Assembly: GCF_036812735.1 (NCBI RefSeq) | Contig: NZ_CP117523.1 | Location: forward strand, 2,480,001 to 2,544,000 | Source of the DNA: Terrisporobacter glycolicus ATCC 14880 = DSM 1288 | Lineage (GTDB): Bacteria > Bacillota > Clostridia > Peptostreptococcales > Peptostreptococcaceae | Length of the DNA stretch: 64,000 bases | Reading direction: 5' to 3' | Shown: positions 26,482 through 35,072 of the stretch, piece by piece | Position numbering within the stretch: position 1 is the first letter of the stretch | How the letters are laid out: every line of letters begins with the position of its first letter | Position numbers and translations under genes: made by a program | The notes under the pieces: generated by a model | Told to the model about the DNA's origin: nothing | Seen by the model: the letters and a program-made list of their open reading frames with translations, nothing else | The model's database searches: none

Positions 26482-26637
26482 ATGGCAAACAAGAGAGGAG
26501 TTAGAAGAATAAATAAAAAAAGAAATAAAAACCAAAACTCAAACTTAGATACAGCGCTAACAGTAGTAAGCATAATCGTAGGAATTACAAACATGGTAGT
26601 AAATATAACGATTATAATTACTTTTCTAAGTAAGTAG
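26482..26637 (+). CDS. Basic single-pass membrane micro-protein
   Basis: 51 residues: a very basic start (MANKRGVRRINKKRNKNQN) then one membrane helix (ALTVVSIIVGITNMVVNITIIITFL) ending LSK. AAGGAGG lies 8 bases before the ATG, 25 bases after the promoter. Charge and shape resemble small membrane toxins or leader-like regulators. Not recognised. Confidence 0.6.
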   Translation: MANKRGVRRINKKRNKNQNSNLDTALTVVSIIVGITNMVVNITIIITFLSK

Positions 26638-26714
26638 TGCCAAGAGGGCAAAAGCCTTCAAGGTATGGATTTATTCCTTTAAAAATATTATATGTCATTT
26701 CTTACAAAAATAAA

Positions 26715-26807
26715 ATGCAAAAACTAAAAATAATAAACTTAATAGTTAATATTATGTCTCTAATTACATCTATAGCTGTATTAACTAAATTACTGGGGTG
26801 GTGGTAG
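26715..26807 (+). CDS. Possible 30-residue hydrophobic peptide
   Basis: MQKLKIINLIVNIMSLITSI then a short tail ending LLGWW; one membrane helix. It follows the basic micro-protein and stops 4 bases before the AbrB-like gene, whose ribosome site (GGGGTGG) lies in its last codons. No good ribosome site of its own, so translation is uncertain. Confidence 0.35.
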   Translation: MQKLKIINLIVNIMSLITSIAVLTKLLGWW

Positions 26808-26810
26808 AAC

Positions 26811-26981
26811 ATGGAAGAAAGAGAGTTGAATATATCTTTTAGTAAATCCGGTAGTGGAAGTTATACTCCAAGAATTTCACTTCCAGCTACCTGGATAAAG
26901 GAAATGGGTATCGATGTTGAAGATAGAGAAGTACTTGTTTCTTTTGAAAATGGAGAGATAACAATTAAAAAAGCAAAATAA
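26811..26981 (+). CDS. AbrB/MazE/SpoVT-type DNA-binding protein
   Basis: 56 residues matching the swapped-hairpin AbrB fold: YTPRISLPATWIKEMGI and VLVSFENGEITIKK at the end. Such proteins act as antitoxins or transition-state regulators and bind palindromes as dimers. It ends the small operon, so it may bind the TGACGGGACGTCA site at the promoter and oppose the upstream membrane micro-proteins. Confidence 0.75.
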   Translation: MEERELNISFSKSGSGSYTPRISLPATWIKEMGIDVEDREVLVSFENGEITIKKAK

Positions 26982-26983
26982 TT

Positions 26984-27013
26984 GCAAAAATAGCTAGGGC
27001 AAAAATAGCTAGG
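26984..27013 (+). repeat. Tandem 15-base duplication
   Basis: GCAAAAATAGCTAGG twice in tandem (26984-26998, 26999-27013). The second copy forms the left arm of the following terminator. Confidence 0.8.
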
Positions 27014-27043
27014 AAGGATTTAATTATCCAACCTAGCTATTTT
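27002..27043. terminator. Bidirectional terminator at left end of phage late operon
   Basis: AAAATAGCTAGG ... CCTAGCTATTTT, 12 bp, with an inner GGAT ... ATCC pair in the loop and A/T runs on both sides. It lies between the AbrB-like gene and the convergent endolysin gene. Confidence 0.85.
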
Positions 27044-27045
27044 AT

Positions 27046-27819
27046 TTATACTAATTTTATATACTTACTACTAGTATTGATATATCCCATGTCACCTTCT
27101 ACCCAAATAGAAGCCCAGCCATTAAGAACATATCCTACTTCTATAATATCTCCTTCTTTTAATTTGAAGTCGTATTTACCAAGTTTTCCATTCTTATCTG
27201 GTCTTGATTTCCTTACATTAAGTGTAGGAGTTATTACTATTGCTTTCTTGTTGTAATCTCCATTTTTTAACTGTACATATTTTTCTTTCGAATATACTAA
27301 ATTAGTAAACCAATCCCAAGTATAACCTTTCCATTTAGCTCTTAGTTTACTTGGACAATTTTTCCCACTCCAATAATTATGTTGCACAACTTTTTTAACT
27401 GTTTTAATCTCTGCTAATATAATTTTTACTAATTCAGCTGCATTCTTATAAGCTTTTTCTTGTAATGTTTTATCATCGTATTGAACAACTTCTATACCTA
27501 TACTAGTTGAACTTCCTGTTCTATTCCCTGCATGCCAACAAGTTCTAAATAAGTTTACACACTGCATTATTTTTGTTGCAGATACACAAATTTGAAAAGA
27601 TGCTTGTTTTCTACTTGTATCACTATTGCCATTCTTTAATGATTTATATATTTGCTCTGAACTCACATTTGGCATATCTGTCTCATGTATTGTAACAGAT
27701 GATGGTGTAAATGATACATAAGGTATCATCCATCCTTTTTTTAATAAACCAGAACTATCAACAATAGCAGTTCCTATTTTAGATCCATTCTTTATTACTC
27801 CATTATTAATATAACTCAT
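27046..27819 (-). CDS. Phage endolysin, N-acetylmuramoyl-L-alanine amidase with SH3 domain
   Basis: 257 residues. Residues about 20-165 form an Amidase_2 (zinc) domain: IHETD, RTCWHAGNRTG, GIEVVQ and QHNYWSGKNCP supply His, His and Cys zinc ligands. Residues about 195-257 form a bacterial SH3 domain (TPTLNVRKSRPD, GWASIWVEGDMGYI) for wall binding. It cuts peptidoglycan at the end of the lytic cycle. It follows the holin gene by one base and ends the late operon. Confidence 0.9.
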   Translation of the reverse strand: MSYINNGVIKNGSKIGTAIVDSSGLLKKGWMIPYVSFTPSSVTIHETDMPNVSSEQIYKSLKNGNSDTSRKQASFQICVSATKIMQCVNLFRTCWHAGNRTGSSTSIGIEVVQYDDKTLQEKAYKNAAELVKIILAEIKTVKKVVQHNYWSGKNCPSKLRAKWKGYTWDWFTNLVYSKEKYVQLKNGDYNKKAIVITPTLNVRKSRPDKNGKLGKYDFKLKEGDIIEVGYVLNGWASIWVEGDMGYINTSSKYIKLV

Positions 27820-27820
27820 A

Positions 27821-28084
27821 TTATTTATCCTCCTTATTGATTAATGTAACAAATAATTGATGTAATCCTGTACTTGCAAGACCGCTAAACATACCCCCTA
27901 GTATTACATCTGGACTAATTATTTTAACTATCCATACATTAAGTACCACGCCTAAAATAGCCATGATTAAAGGTATATACTTATTATCTAATGAAGGAAA
28001 ACTATTCTTTAATACATACCCAACACATACACATATACCTACTATAACTAACACTACATAATCATTTAAAAAAGTTAAATCCAT
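27821..28084 (-). CDS. Phage holin
   Basis: 87 residues with three hydrophobic stretches (YVVLVIVGICVCVGYVL, IPLIMAILGVVLNVWIV, GMFSGLASTGLHQLF) and a charged tail (NKEDK), as in phage_holin_5 families of clostridial phages. Directly upstream of the endolysin gene. Forms the membrane lesion that releases the lysin. Confidence 0.85.
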   Translation of the reverse strand: MDLTFLNDYVVLVIVGICVCVGYVLKNSFPSLDNKYIPLIMAILGVVLNVWIVKIISPDVILGGMFSGLASTGLHQLFVTLINKEDK

Positions 28085-28095
28085 AACCTTACCTC

Positions 28096-28326
28096 CTAAT
28101 TTATATTATCTAATCTATGATGAGCAGATTTACAGCTCTGCTCTACTACTGCCATTCTCTCAATGAGATTGTTATGCTTATCTACTCTGTTGCTAAGAAC
28201 TGTTATATCTTCTTTTAAATCTTTAACTTGTTCCTGCATTACTGCAGTATTTTTGTTATTACTAAAATAGGAACCAGCTAAGGTTCCCACGAATGCTAAT
28301 ATTGCTATTATTATTTCATTGTTCAT
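28096..28326 (-). CDS. Membrane-anchored coiled-coil lysis-module protein
   Basis: 76 residues: an N-terminal membrane helix (IIIAILAFVGTLAGSYF) and a coiled coil (VMQEQVKDLKEDITVLSNRV). This plan matches XhlA-like or spanin-less lysis accessory proteins next to holins in Firmicutes phages. 11 bases before the holin gene. Confidence 0.65.
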   Translation of the reverse strand: MNNEIIIAILAFVGTLAGSYFSNNKNTAVMQEQVKDLKEDITVLSNRVDKHNNLIERMAVVEQSCKSAHHRLDNIN

Positions 28327-28355
28327 AAATACCTCGCTTTCTTTGCATTAAAAAT

Positions 28356-28376
28356 GGGCCTAATTAACTTAGGCCC
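28356..28376. terminator. Terminator between tail-end genes and lysis module
   Basis: GGGCCTAA ... TTAGGCCC with a 5-base loop; minus-strand transcripts continue into ATTTTTAATG, plus-strand ones into TTTTGTTTT. An imperfect copy stands at 28970-28991. Confidence 0.8.
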
Positions 28377-28383
28377 TTTTGTT

Positions 28384-28656
28384 TTATAAGTTTTGTAATC
28401 TATATATCTTTTTAATGTATGATATCCCGTGTCGAGTTGTTCTTAAGTTATCAATATCTAACTCTTTTCCTCCTATGATTTCTAAGTTTACTTTACCTTC
28501 TTCTTTTAATTCCTTCATACACTTAGTAAATAGTTCTCTACTGATATTAAAGTTATTTGGGGTTATATTATTCCTCATATTAGGGATTTCATTAAATCCT
28601 TCATCTATTATATCGATGAGTATTACATCTTTTATGGTTAGTTCTACCTTTTTCAT
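28384..28656 (-). CDS. Small phage protein, possibly winged-helix
   Basis: 90 residues from the ATG preceded by AGGAGG (an upstream in-frame start lies before that site). Alternating helices and a closing hairpin (GKVNLEIIGGKELDIDNLRTT, GISYIKKIYRLQ) recall YjcQ-like winged helices found near lysis genes, but the match is weak. A broken partial copy of the gene lies 340 bases upstream, at 28995. Confidence 0.6.
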   Translation of the reverse strand: MKKVELTIKDVILIDIIDEGFNEIPNMRNNITPNNFNISRELFTKCMKELKEEGKVNLEIIGGKELDIDNLRTTRHGISYIKKIYRLQNL

Positions 28657-28715
28657 AATTAATCCTCCTAATATCATTTTTTCAAATATTTCTATTTATT
28701 AGGAGTATATTCCTT

Positions 28716-28820
28716 CTATATTGATTTAATTAATATCGCTATAACAAATAAAGCTATAATCAGCATAATGGTAAGACTTGCTATATAAAGAAATAAACTT
28801 CCTATTAAATTCAACCACAT
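28716..28820 (-). CDS. Possible 34-residue membrane peptide
   Basis: MWLNLIGSLFLYIASLTIML then further hydrophobic residues ending IKSI. GAGGTG abuts the ATG; a TTG two codons on has better spacing. Between the YjcQ-like gene and its broken copy. Confidence 0.35.
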   Translation of the reverse strand: MWLNLIGSLFLYIASLTIMLIIALFVIAILIKSI

Positions 28821-28964
28821 CACCTCAAGTATGAATATTAACAACTTGAACATAATCAATACATATCCTACTATTGATACATTCTCATTCATAAAAAATA
28901 TTCTACCATCAATAACAGATTCCTCTTAAGAAAGAAATTTTTATATTTAACTTTCTTTATATAA

Positions 28965-29150
28965 AAAAGGACCTAATTAATTAGATCCTTTTGTTTTATA
29001 AGTTTTGTAATCTATATATTTTTAAATGTATGATACCCCATATCGAGTTGTTCTTACGTTATCAATATCTATTACCCTTCCTGCTAAGATTTCTAAATAT
29101 ATCTTTCCTTTTTCTTTTAATCCCTTCATATACTTAGTAAATAGGTTTAC
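28965..29150 (-). pseudogene. Truncated duplicate of the 28384 gene and its terminator
   Basis: The minus-strand reading keeps LFTKYMKGLKEKGKIYLEI, then DIDNVRTTRYGVSYI followed by a premature stop, where the intact copy continues KKIYRLQNL. Terminator and downstream bases (TTTTGTTTTATAAGTTTTGTAA) are also duplicated. The N-terminal half is missing. The rest of 28821-29262 holds nothing more that I can call. Confidence 0.75.
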
Positions 29151-29262
29151 TTTATTTTAAACTTAGGATCTGCTATATAAGCCTATTTGTTAATTCTAAG
29201 TAATTTATTTAAAAGTTCATCATATAATTCTATAAAGTTTATAAAAGGAGTGATAAATAAAT

Positions 29263-29835
29263 ATGCCTAATATTCCTAACCCATATCCATATCCTTGTAT
29301 TATACCACCACCAATGTACAACATGTACTCATACCCTTTTTGGAGTAACCAAGAAATGTATAATATGTATCCATACCCTTTTGAGTACACTAAGTCAATA
29401 TATAAAAGACCTGATCTTATATTAAAAGATTATGGTCCAAATCCTATTGTCTTTAATATTGAATATACAACCAGACAGAATAATACTTTCCGTACAGTCT
29501 TGTGGACAGGGAATCATTTGCAAGTTACTCTAATGAGTATTGATATTGGTGATGATATAGGTCTTGAAGTTCATGCAGAAGGAGATCAATTTATAAGAAT
29601 CGAAGATGGTGAAGCGCTTGTTCAAATGGGCGATACCCAATATAATCTTGATTTTGAAAGAAAAATCTCTGCTGAATATGCTATTCTTATACCAGCTGGC
29701 AAATGGCACAATGTTATAAATAAAGGAAATAGACCACTTAAACTATATGCTATTTATGCTCCACCTGAGCATCCCAAAAATACAGTACATCTAACTAAAT
29801 CAGATGCAGAGGCTGCTGAATCTAGTAGAAATTAA
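29263..29835 (+). CDS. Cupin-domain protein with Pro/Tyr-rich N-terminus
   Basis: 190 residues. The first 45 residues are rich in Pro, Tyr, Asn and Met (NPYPYPCIIPPPMYNMYSYP), followed by a cupin barrel with LEVHAEGDQFIRIEDGE and ILIPAGKWHNVINKG, both cupin motifs with metal-type His/Glu residues. Such N-terminal tails are seen in spore-coat-associated cupins of clostridia, so a spore-related role is possible. It is the only clear plus-strand gene inside the phage and has an AAAGGAGTG ribosome site and its own terminator: a moron or an insertion. Confidence 0.75.
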   Translation: MPNIPNPYPYPCIIPPPMYNMYSYPFWSNQEMYNMYPYPFEYTKSIYKRPDLILKDYGPNPIVFNIEYTTRQNNTFRTVLWTGNHLQVTLMSIDIGDDIGLEVHAEGDQFIRIEDGEALVQMGDTQYNLDFERKISAEYAILIPAGKWHNVINKGNRPLKLYAIYAPPEHPKNTVHLTKSDAEAAESSRN

Positions 29836-29862
29836 TTTAGATATTAATTAATTGCACAATAT

Positions 29863-29900
29863 AATAGGAGCTGGATAATTTACCTTATTTAGCTCTTATT
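29863..29900 (+). terminator. Terminator after the cupin gene
   Basis: AATAGGAGCT ... AGCTCTTATT (one mismatch), followed by TTAATAT. The next 200 bases to the convergent gene hold a weaker GATAAT ... ATTATC TTTTTT stem near 29949-29985 and no gene. Confidence 0.55.
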
Positions 29901-30102
29901 TTAATATAAAAAGCTATTTTTCTAGGGAATCAAAAGGTTTCAGCTTGATAATCTGTATATAATCCTCAAGATTTATTATCTTTTTTGTTTTTTATCTCTT
30001 AATAATGGCCTTTTATTAAAAATTTTTTCATCAAATTCCTATTTATCTATATGGCATCAAAAACATTTTTATTTCGCATCATTTACCTATTGAAAATAAA
30101 AA

Positions 30103-30127
30103 AAGAACTATTCTACAATTAGTTCTT
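30103..30127 (-). terminator. Terminator of the tail operon
   Basis: Minus-strand AAGAACTA, 9-base loop, TAGTTCTT then a run of T, overlapping the end of the CD1375-like gene. Confidence 0.8.
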
Positions 30128-30239
30128 CATGCCCAGCATCTATTAATAATATTTTGACTTGTTCTTTGAGTAATTTAGGTACTTGTGTATATTTCTTATT
30201 TTCATCTATTATTTCTTGCATCCATAGTTTTGCTATCAT
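30108..30239 (-). CDS. CD1375-family small phage protein
   Basis: 43 residues: MIAKLWMQEIIDENKKYTQV, PKLLKEQVKILL, GHEELIVE. This pattern is that of the short CD1375-like protein that follows tail-fibre genes in C. difficile prophages. AAGGTGGA ribosome site 5 bases before ATG. Last gene of the tail operon; function unknown. Confidence 0.7.
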   Translation of the reverse strand: MIAKLWMQEIIDENKKYTQVPKLLKEQVKILLIDAGHEELIVE

Positions 30240-30250
30240 ACCAATCCACC

Positions 30251-30439
30251 TTATTGTCCATCATATACAACTTGACTCATTTCCAGAATACACTCTTTTA
30301 GCATAGTATTCTCATATTGCAGTTCTTTGATTTTTTCTTTCTCGTTTAATCCTGGTTGTGCGGGTTCATCCATTTCATTTCTTGCTCTAATCTCTTCTTC
30401 TGATAATCCGCAGTTATCGTATTCTCCATTAATTCTCAT
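30251..30439 (-). CDS. Small protein following the receptor-binding gene
   Basis: 62 residues from the ATG with AAGGAGG, acidic, ending in a predicted coiled coil (NEKEKIKELQYENTMLKECI). An upstream in-frame start would overlap the large tail gene. Possibly a tail-fibre chaperone by position; not recognised. Confidence 0.6.
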   Translation of the reverse strand: MRINGEYDNCGLSEEEIRARNEMDEPAQPGLNEKEKIKELQYENTMLKECILEMSQVVYDGQ

Positions 30440-30453
30440 AAATACCTCCTTAA

Positions 30454-33400
30454 TTATTGATACCAAATTGTTACAGTAGCGCTACCTTTACATACGCTAT
30501 AGTGAGATTTGTCGTATGCAGAACGTAAACCAAATCCTTTACAAACGCCATCGCTTATAGCTTTTAATACAGTTGAATTAGTTATTGTTACAGTTGTTGA
30601 AGCACCTACGGACAACCCAAATGATTGAGAAAAACCATCTATATAATCTGGCATACCACCTGGTCGGGAACTGTTCTTATGAGCTTTTAATGTATGAGTT
30701 ACGCTTGAAGAAGTCCCTCCAGAAGTCCTCGATACTTTTATAGTTACTTTTGTTACAGTTTTGCCTTTTAATTCTGCAAAATTGGAACTAAAGAACCATG
30801 CTCCATTACAGTCTCCATAACCGTAATCTCCCTGTCTTACAGTATTATCTTTTTTCCAAGAGTTGTATACTGAACTTCTGTAAGTATCTCCATAGTTGCT
30901 AGTATAAGATACCTTATACGTTGTTGGCGTAGGTTTACTGTCATTATTCCCACCAGTTGCAGTACCTTCAAAGGTTGCGCTGTGATATTTAACTGTAGCA
31001 CCACTAGATTCGTATGTATTTGCAGTAACCCCACCAGTATGCTTACCATTTGATAATCTAACTTGTCCGCCAGACACGGCAGTAAATCCATATTTGCTAC
31101 CCTTGCCACCAGTTCCAGTAGAGTATAAAACGCCATTAGCATTTGCCCTAAATCCATGCATACAATTTATAGGCGTAACACCATTTAGATAAACATACCC
31201 TCCATCACCACAACATAATCCAACTGATTCTGTGCAGTCGTCTGCTAAGTTAGTAGCTGCATATATATTCATATTATACATGGCACAATCGCTACACGCT
31301 GTCAATGACACACTCGTAGATATTGAAGCATGAGCATACCCTTTATTTGGCATTACCTTTCCAGTAGATGCGTAATAATCATCTGCTGTTCCTCCAAAAA
31401 ATTGGAAATGATGAGTACATCTATTTCCTCTCAAGAATCCATACAATTTTTTACCATTAAAAAATATTCTCATTCTTCCACCGTAAAAAAAATCAAAGTA
31501 TACATCTTCCGTAGTATTTGTTTCAAGGGTTATACTCACCATTTTACCGCCTAAATTTTTAGGGCAAGCGTCCAAAGCTCCTTGCATACTTGCAAATATA
31601 GCGCCATCTTCAAATATACTATCATCATTTCCAGTACTACTATTTACAGAAACACTTACGTTACTTGTGAGCTGCTTTGTTATTCCGCTTGCTTCTATAT
31701 CATTAACTATTAATTTATCAGTATTAATTTCACTTGCAGATAAACTCTGAAACCATGCATCACCACCATCAAATCTAGCAAGTTCATTTAAGCCATCGTA
31801 ATCCAAAATTCTAAATACTCCATAGTCGGAGATACTATTATCCCCCATTCCTCCGAGCGTTAGTACTCCACCTTTTATTAGGTCAGCTACTAATTGCCCT
31901 GTTCTTGCATAAGTAACGTCGATATATATTTTTCCAGTATCGGGATCAGTATATATGAAATCATTTCCGTTTTCTGTTAATTTATCAAATATTTCTTGTT
32001 GAGATATATATTTATTGTCATATACTTTACTTATCGTATGCTCAAGCGTTATGGTTTCGTTACTGTAAGTGATGCTTACTCTTATTTGCAATATGTCTAA
32101 ATTCAAGAAATAACTAGAGTTGTAAGCTATGCTTATACTAGAGCCTGTGCCTATGTTATTCCATGCGTCATTATAATAAGCCTGCCATTGATAAGTGCAT
32201 GTCCCTGTCACTTCTGTAGCGCCCTTCATAGCCTTGCATTTTATAGAGATAGTCGCAGGAGTAGGGGCAGTTGTTTTGTCTAAATATTTCATAAGACTTT
32301 GCCCCGACAATGTCGCATTTAAAGGACTTATACCATTGCTTCCGTTAGAACCATTTGTACCAGCTTTAGATTTTGTCCAAGTAAAAGTCTTAGTAAATCC
32401 TATTCCATCTACAGTTATAGGTATATCAAACATGCCATAATCTGATAAATTAGTCCCCACATTAGCCACAATAGTTATGGTCGCTCCGCTTTTATTTAAT
32501 GTAAGCCCTGGAATAGTAGGTAAAGTTCCTATAGTTGGAGTTATCTCCTTTGTTCCTTTGAGAGCTACAACTTTTGTTGTAGTAGTTATCGCACTTGGTA
32601 TATTACCATTCCATTGACAAGGGAACGCGTGATTTTCGTTAGATAATACTATTGTATATCCCGAATCACCCTTAGCACCAGCTATACAAGTTGGATTAGT
32701 TTCTTTTGTATGGCCATTACCTAAAGTAGTAACAGTTTTCTGCCACATATACTTACCTTCTGTCCATTCTGGAGCAGTAGTTTGCCATGTTCCGCCTATT
32801 AATTCTGTATTTGATGTAGATAAATAAAACATAACATCTACGCCAGTCACATTATCTTCGGGAGCTAAATTCCAGTCTGTAACCTTATCAGATATTTGTG
32901 TCTTCGGCTTACCTATTTTTACTGTTCCACTAGTAAGCCCTTGTATATATAATCCTATACCAACGATACGTTTTATATCTTTACTAGATACAATTTGCTC
33001 ATACGATATTCTTTTTTTATCGCAACTAAATGGCACATCACTTAGCTGTTGCCAACAACCTATGTAACCATAAGTACCATCGGTGAACTCAACATTTGTC
33101 TCAACACCAACTCTTTTACTTCCAGAAGTGTTGGTAGATATTGCATTGTCAGCAGTAATTTCCAAAGATGTTATTATTTTTTTACCTTTACTTTCATTAT
33201 ATCTAGCAATAAAATCGTCCGATATAGAACAAGTAGTTATATCCCTTCCATTTTCTATATACATATCTGATTTTAAAATGAAGTTTCTGTCACTAATTTG
33301 TAGTTCATTAACCGCTTCCCAAGACGTATCAACGGAGTAACCAACATATTCTACGTTATTATTGGTATATGTCATTTTTATTCTTGTCCATATATATTTA

Positions 33401-35070
33401 CCAGGTTTCCATTGAGGACATGTAGTTGTCCAATTAGAATCAGTCTCACTTGGTTGATTTACTTTATCAGAAGATAAATAAAATTCTTCTTGAGTACTTT
33501 TAACTCCATTACCTTGTATTCCTTGACTTCCATCTGCTACTTTTACTAAAGTTATTTCATCGTATTTATCACCAACGCTACATCTAATTGTAATGCTTTT
33601 ACTTCCTCCCCAAATCACGTCATTATGCATTATAACTATATTTGCATCTGTAGAAGACATACTAACGTAATTACTCATAGAAGGAGTTTTATATGACCAA
33701 ACTCTGCTTGGGTTAGTTACACCAATAACAGAAGAATTAATAGTTATTACAGAAGGAGTTGGACTTCCTGCAAATCCATTAGCATATTTAAAAACTTGCT
33801 CACTATTAACTCTTACATATTTAGCGGGTTCACCAGCGGGACCAGGTAACCCTTGTTGTCCTTGAGACGGCTTATTCGTATCGAATCCACCTATCCACCA
33901 GTTACCATTATCACCTATCTCTGGAGTTTTGCCGTTTTCTCCATCTTTAGGTTCTCTAATTTTACTAGTAACCTCTTTGTAGTTACTTAAAGTACATTTA
34001 TTCTTACTATTATCAGTTAATGAAATTTCAAGTTTACCAACTCTACATTCCAAAAGTATAGGAGGATTATAGTCATTATCTATAACATAGTTAGTATCTC
34101 CGATTGATATTTCTTCAAATTCTGTATCAGTAAGAGCCAAGTCAACTTCATAATCAAATTTAGGTTCTTTTACTTCCTGTAGCCTTTCCCAAGAGTGTAA
34201 TAATAAATCTTGAGGATTATTGTCGTCACTTTCATATAATGATTTAATATACTTACCACGCTTATTAAATCTTTCATTAGCGCCTAAATCTACAATAAAG
34301 TCTTGTCCTTTTGGTTTATCCGCAGGCTTTCCATCAGCTTTTTTCCATTCTATATCCTTGAATGTTAAACCATCTTTACCAGTACCTATCATGGCACTTG
34401 CAAAGTCATACATATTTCTATTCCTTTTTATTCCTTCTACATTTTCACCATATTCAAAACGCTTGTATGTTTTACTTCCACGATAACCATTCTCGTAAAC
34501 ATCTATATAAAACCCAGTTACAGTATTACCATTGAAATCTACTCTAAATTCAATTTCTATATTTCCATATGTTTCGATATTATCTTGTATTATCTTATAT
34601 ACGTTAGCATATTTTTCATTTTTAACTTGCTGAATATTTGTGACTAGCGATGAACTATACCCACCTAATGACCAATTAGTATCTTGCAGCACTGTATTGA
34701 AAAATAATTCAACATTACCTTCAATTGAAAAAGGTTCACAATAATCAGTAAGCAACTCCAATCCAGCCATTTCACAATAACAAGTTATAATTTGACTTTC
34801 CTTGTGTTCATCGTCATTATCCATGATTTGAAATAACTTGTATTTGTCACCATATTTAAATACTATATAGTTGCCTAGTTGAAGAATTTCACTTGTAATA
34901 GAATTTGAATGTGTGGAAAATTCATAAGTTTCAGCTCCAGTGGCTAATTCTTGTATATATATATCATCAAAAAACGGAGCATTAGGAAACGCTCCGTTAT
35001 TACTTAATATACCTATTACATTGAATTGTGGATCCATGACAAATATAGTATCGCATATTTGATTACTCAT
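30454..35070 (-). CDS. Phage tail tip / receptor-binding protein
   Basis: 1538 residues from the ATG with AAAGGTGG (an in-frame GTG 12 bases upstream overlaps the previous gene). Residues about 1-370 are a prophage tail-tip (Tal / gp37-like hub) domain; a collagen-like GQQGLPGPAGEPA follows near 405, then Ig-like and carbohydrate-binding-like modules with repeated W-x-x-x-xPxWxxGKYxW patterns, a linker with VTYARTGQLVADLIKGG near 1080, a beta-helical-like stretch near 1190-1360 and a C-terminal globular domain from about 1390. The mosaic build is that of a host-recognition protein. Confidence 0.85.
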   Translation of the reverse strand: MSNQICDTIFVMDPQFNVIGILSNNGAFPNAPFFDDIYIQELATGAETYEFSTHSNSITSEILQLGNYIVFKYGDKYKLFQIMDNDDEHKESQIITCYCEMAGLELLTDYCEPFSIEGNVELFFNTVLQDTNWSLGGYSSSLVTNIQQVKNEKYANVYKIIQDNIETYGNIEIEFRVDFNGNTVTGFYIDVYENGYRGSKTYKRFEYGENVEGIKRNRNMYDFASAMIGTGKDGLTFKDIEWKKADGKPADKPKGQDFIVDLGANERFNKRGKYIKSLYESDDNNPQDLLLHSWERLQEVKEPKFDYEVDLALTDTEFEEISIGDTNYVIDNDYNPPILLECRVGKLEISLTDNSKNKCTLSNYKEVTSKIREPKDGENGKTPEIGDNGNWWIGGFDTNKPSQGQQGLPGPAGEPAKYVRVNSEQVFKYANGFAGSPTPSVITINSSVIGVTNPSRVWSYKTPSMSNYVSMSSTDANIVIMHNDVIWGGSKSITIRCSVGDKYDEITLVKVADGSQGIQGNGVKSTQEEFYLSSDKVNQPSETDSNWTTTCPQWKPGKYIWTRIKMTYTNNNVEYVGYSVDTSWEAVNELQISDRNFILKSDMYIENGRDITTCSISDDFIARYNESKGKKIITSLEITADNAISTNTSGSKRVGVETNVEFTDGTYGYIGCWQQLSDVPFSCDKKRISYEQIVSSKDIKRIVGIGLYIQGLTSGTVKIGKPKTQISDKVTDWNLAPEDNVTGVDVMFYLSTSNTELIGGTWQTTAPEWTEGKYMWQKTVTTLGNGHTKETNPTCIAGAKGDSGYTIVLSNENHAFPCQWNGNIPSAITTTTKVVALKGTKEITPTIGTLPTIPGLTLNKSGATITIVANVGTNLSDYGMFDIPITVDGIGFTKTFTWTKSKAGTNGSNGSNGISPLNATLSGQSLMKYLDKTTAPTPATISIKCKAMKGATEVTGTCTYQWQAYYNDAWNNIGTGSSISIAYNSSYFLNLDILQIRVSITYSNETITLEHTISKVYDNKYISQQEIFDKLTENGNDFIYTDPDTGKIYIDVTYARTGQLVADLIKGGVLTLGGMGDNSISDYGVFRILDYDGLNELARFDGGDAWFQSLSASEINTDKLIVNDIEASGITKQLTSNVSVSVNSSTGNDDSIFEDGAIFASMQGALDACPKNLGGKMVSITLETNTTEDVYFDFFYGGRMRIFFNGKKLYGFLRGNRCTHHFQFFGGTADDYYASTGKVMPNKGYAHASISTSVSLTACSDCAMYNMNIYAATNLADDCTESVGLCCGDGGYVYLNGVTPINCMHGFRANANGVLYSTGTGGKGSKYGFTAVSGGQVRLSNGKHTGGVTANTYESSGATVKYHSATFEGTATGGNNDSKPTPTTYKVSYTSNYGDTYRSSVYNSWKKDNTVRQGDYGYGDCNGAWFFSSNFAELKGKTVTKVTIKVSRTSGGTSSSVTHTLKAHKNSSRPGGMPDYIDGFSQSFGLSVGASTTVTITNSTVLKAISDGVCKGFGLRSAYDKSHYSVCKGSATVTIWYQ

Positions 35071-35072
35071 AT

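Noticed and set aside
26984-27013. 15-base tandem duplication as a phage attachment site
   Set aside because: The two copies are adjacent and one is the arm of a terminator; an attachment repeat should flank the whole phage.
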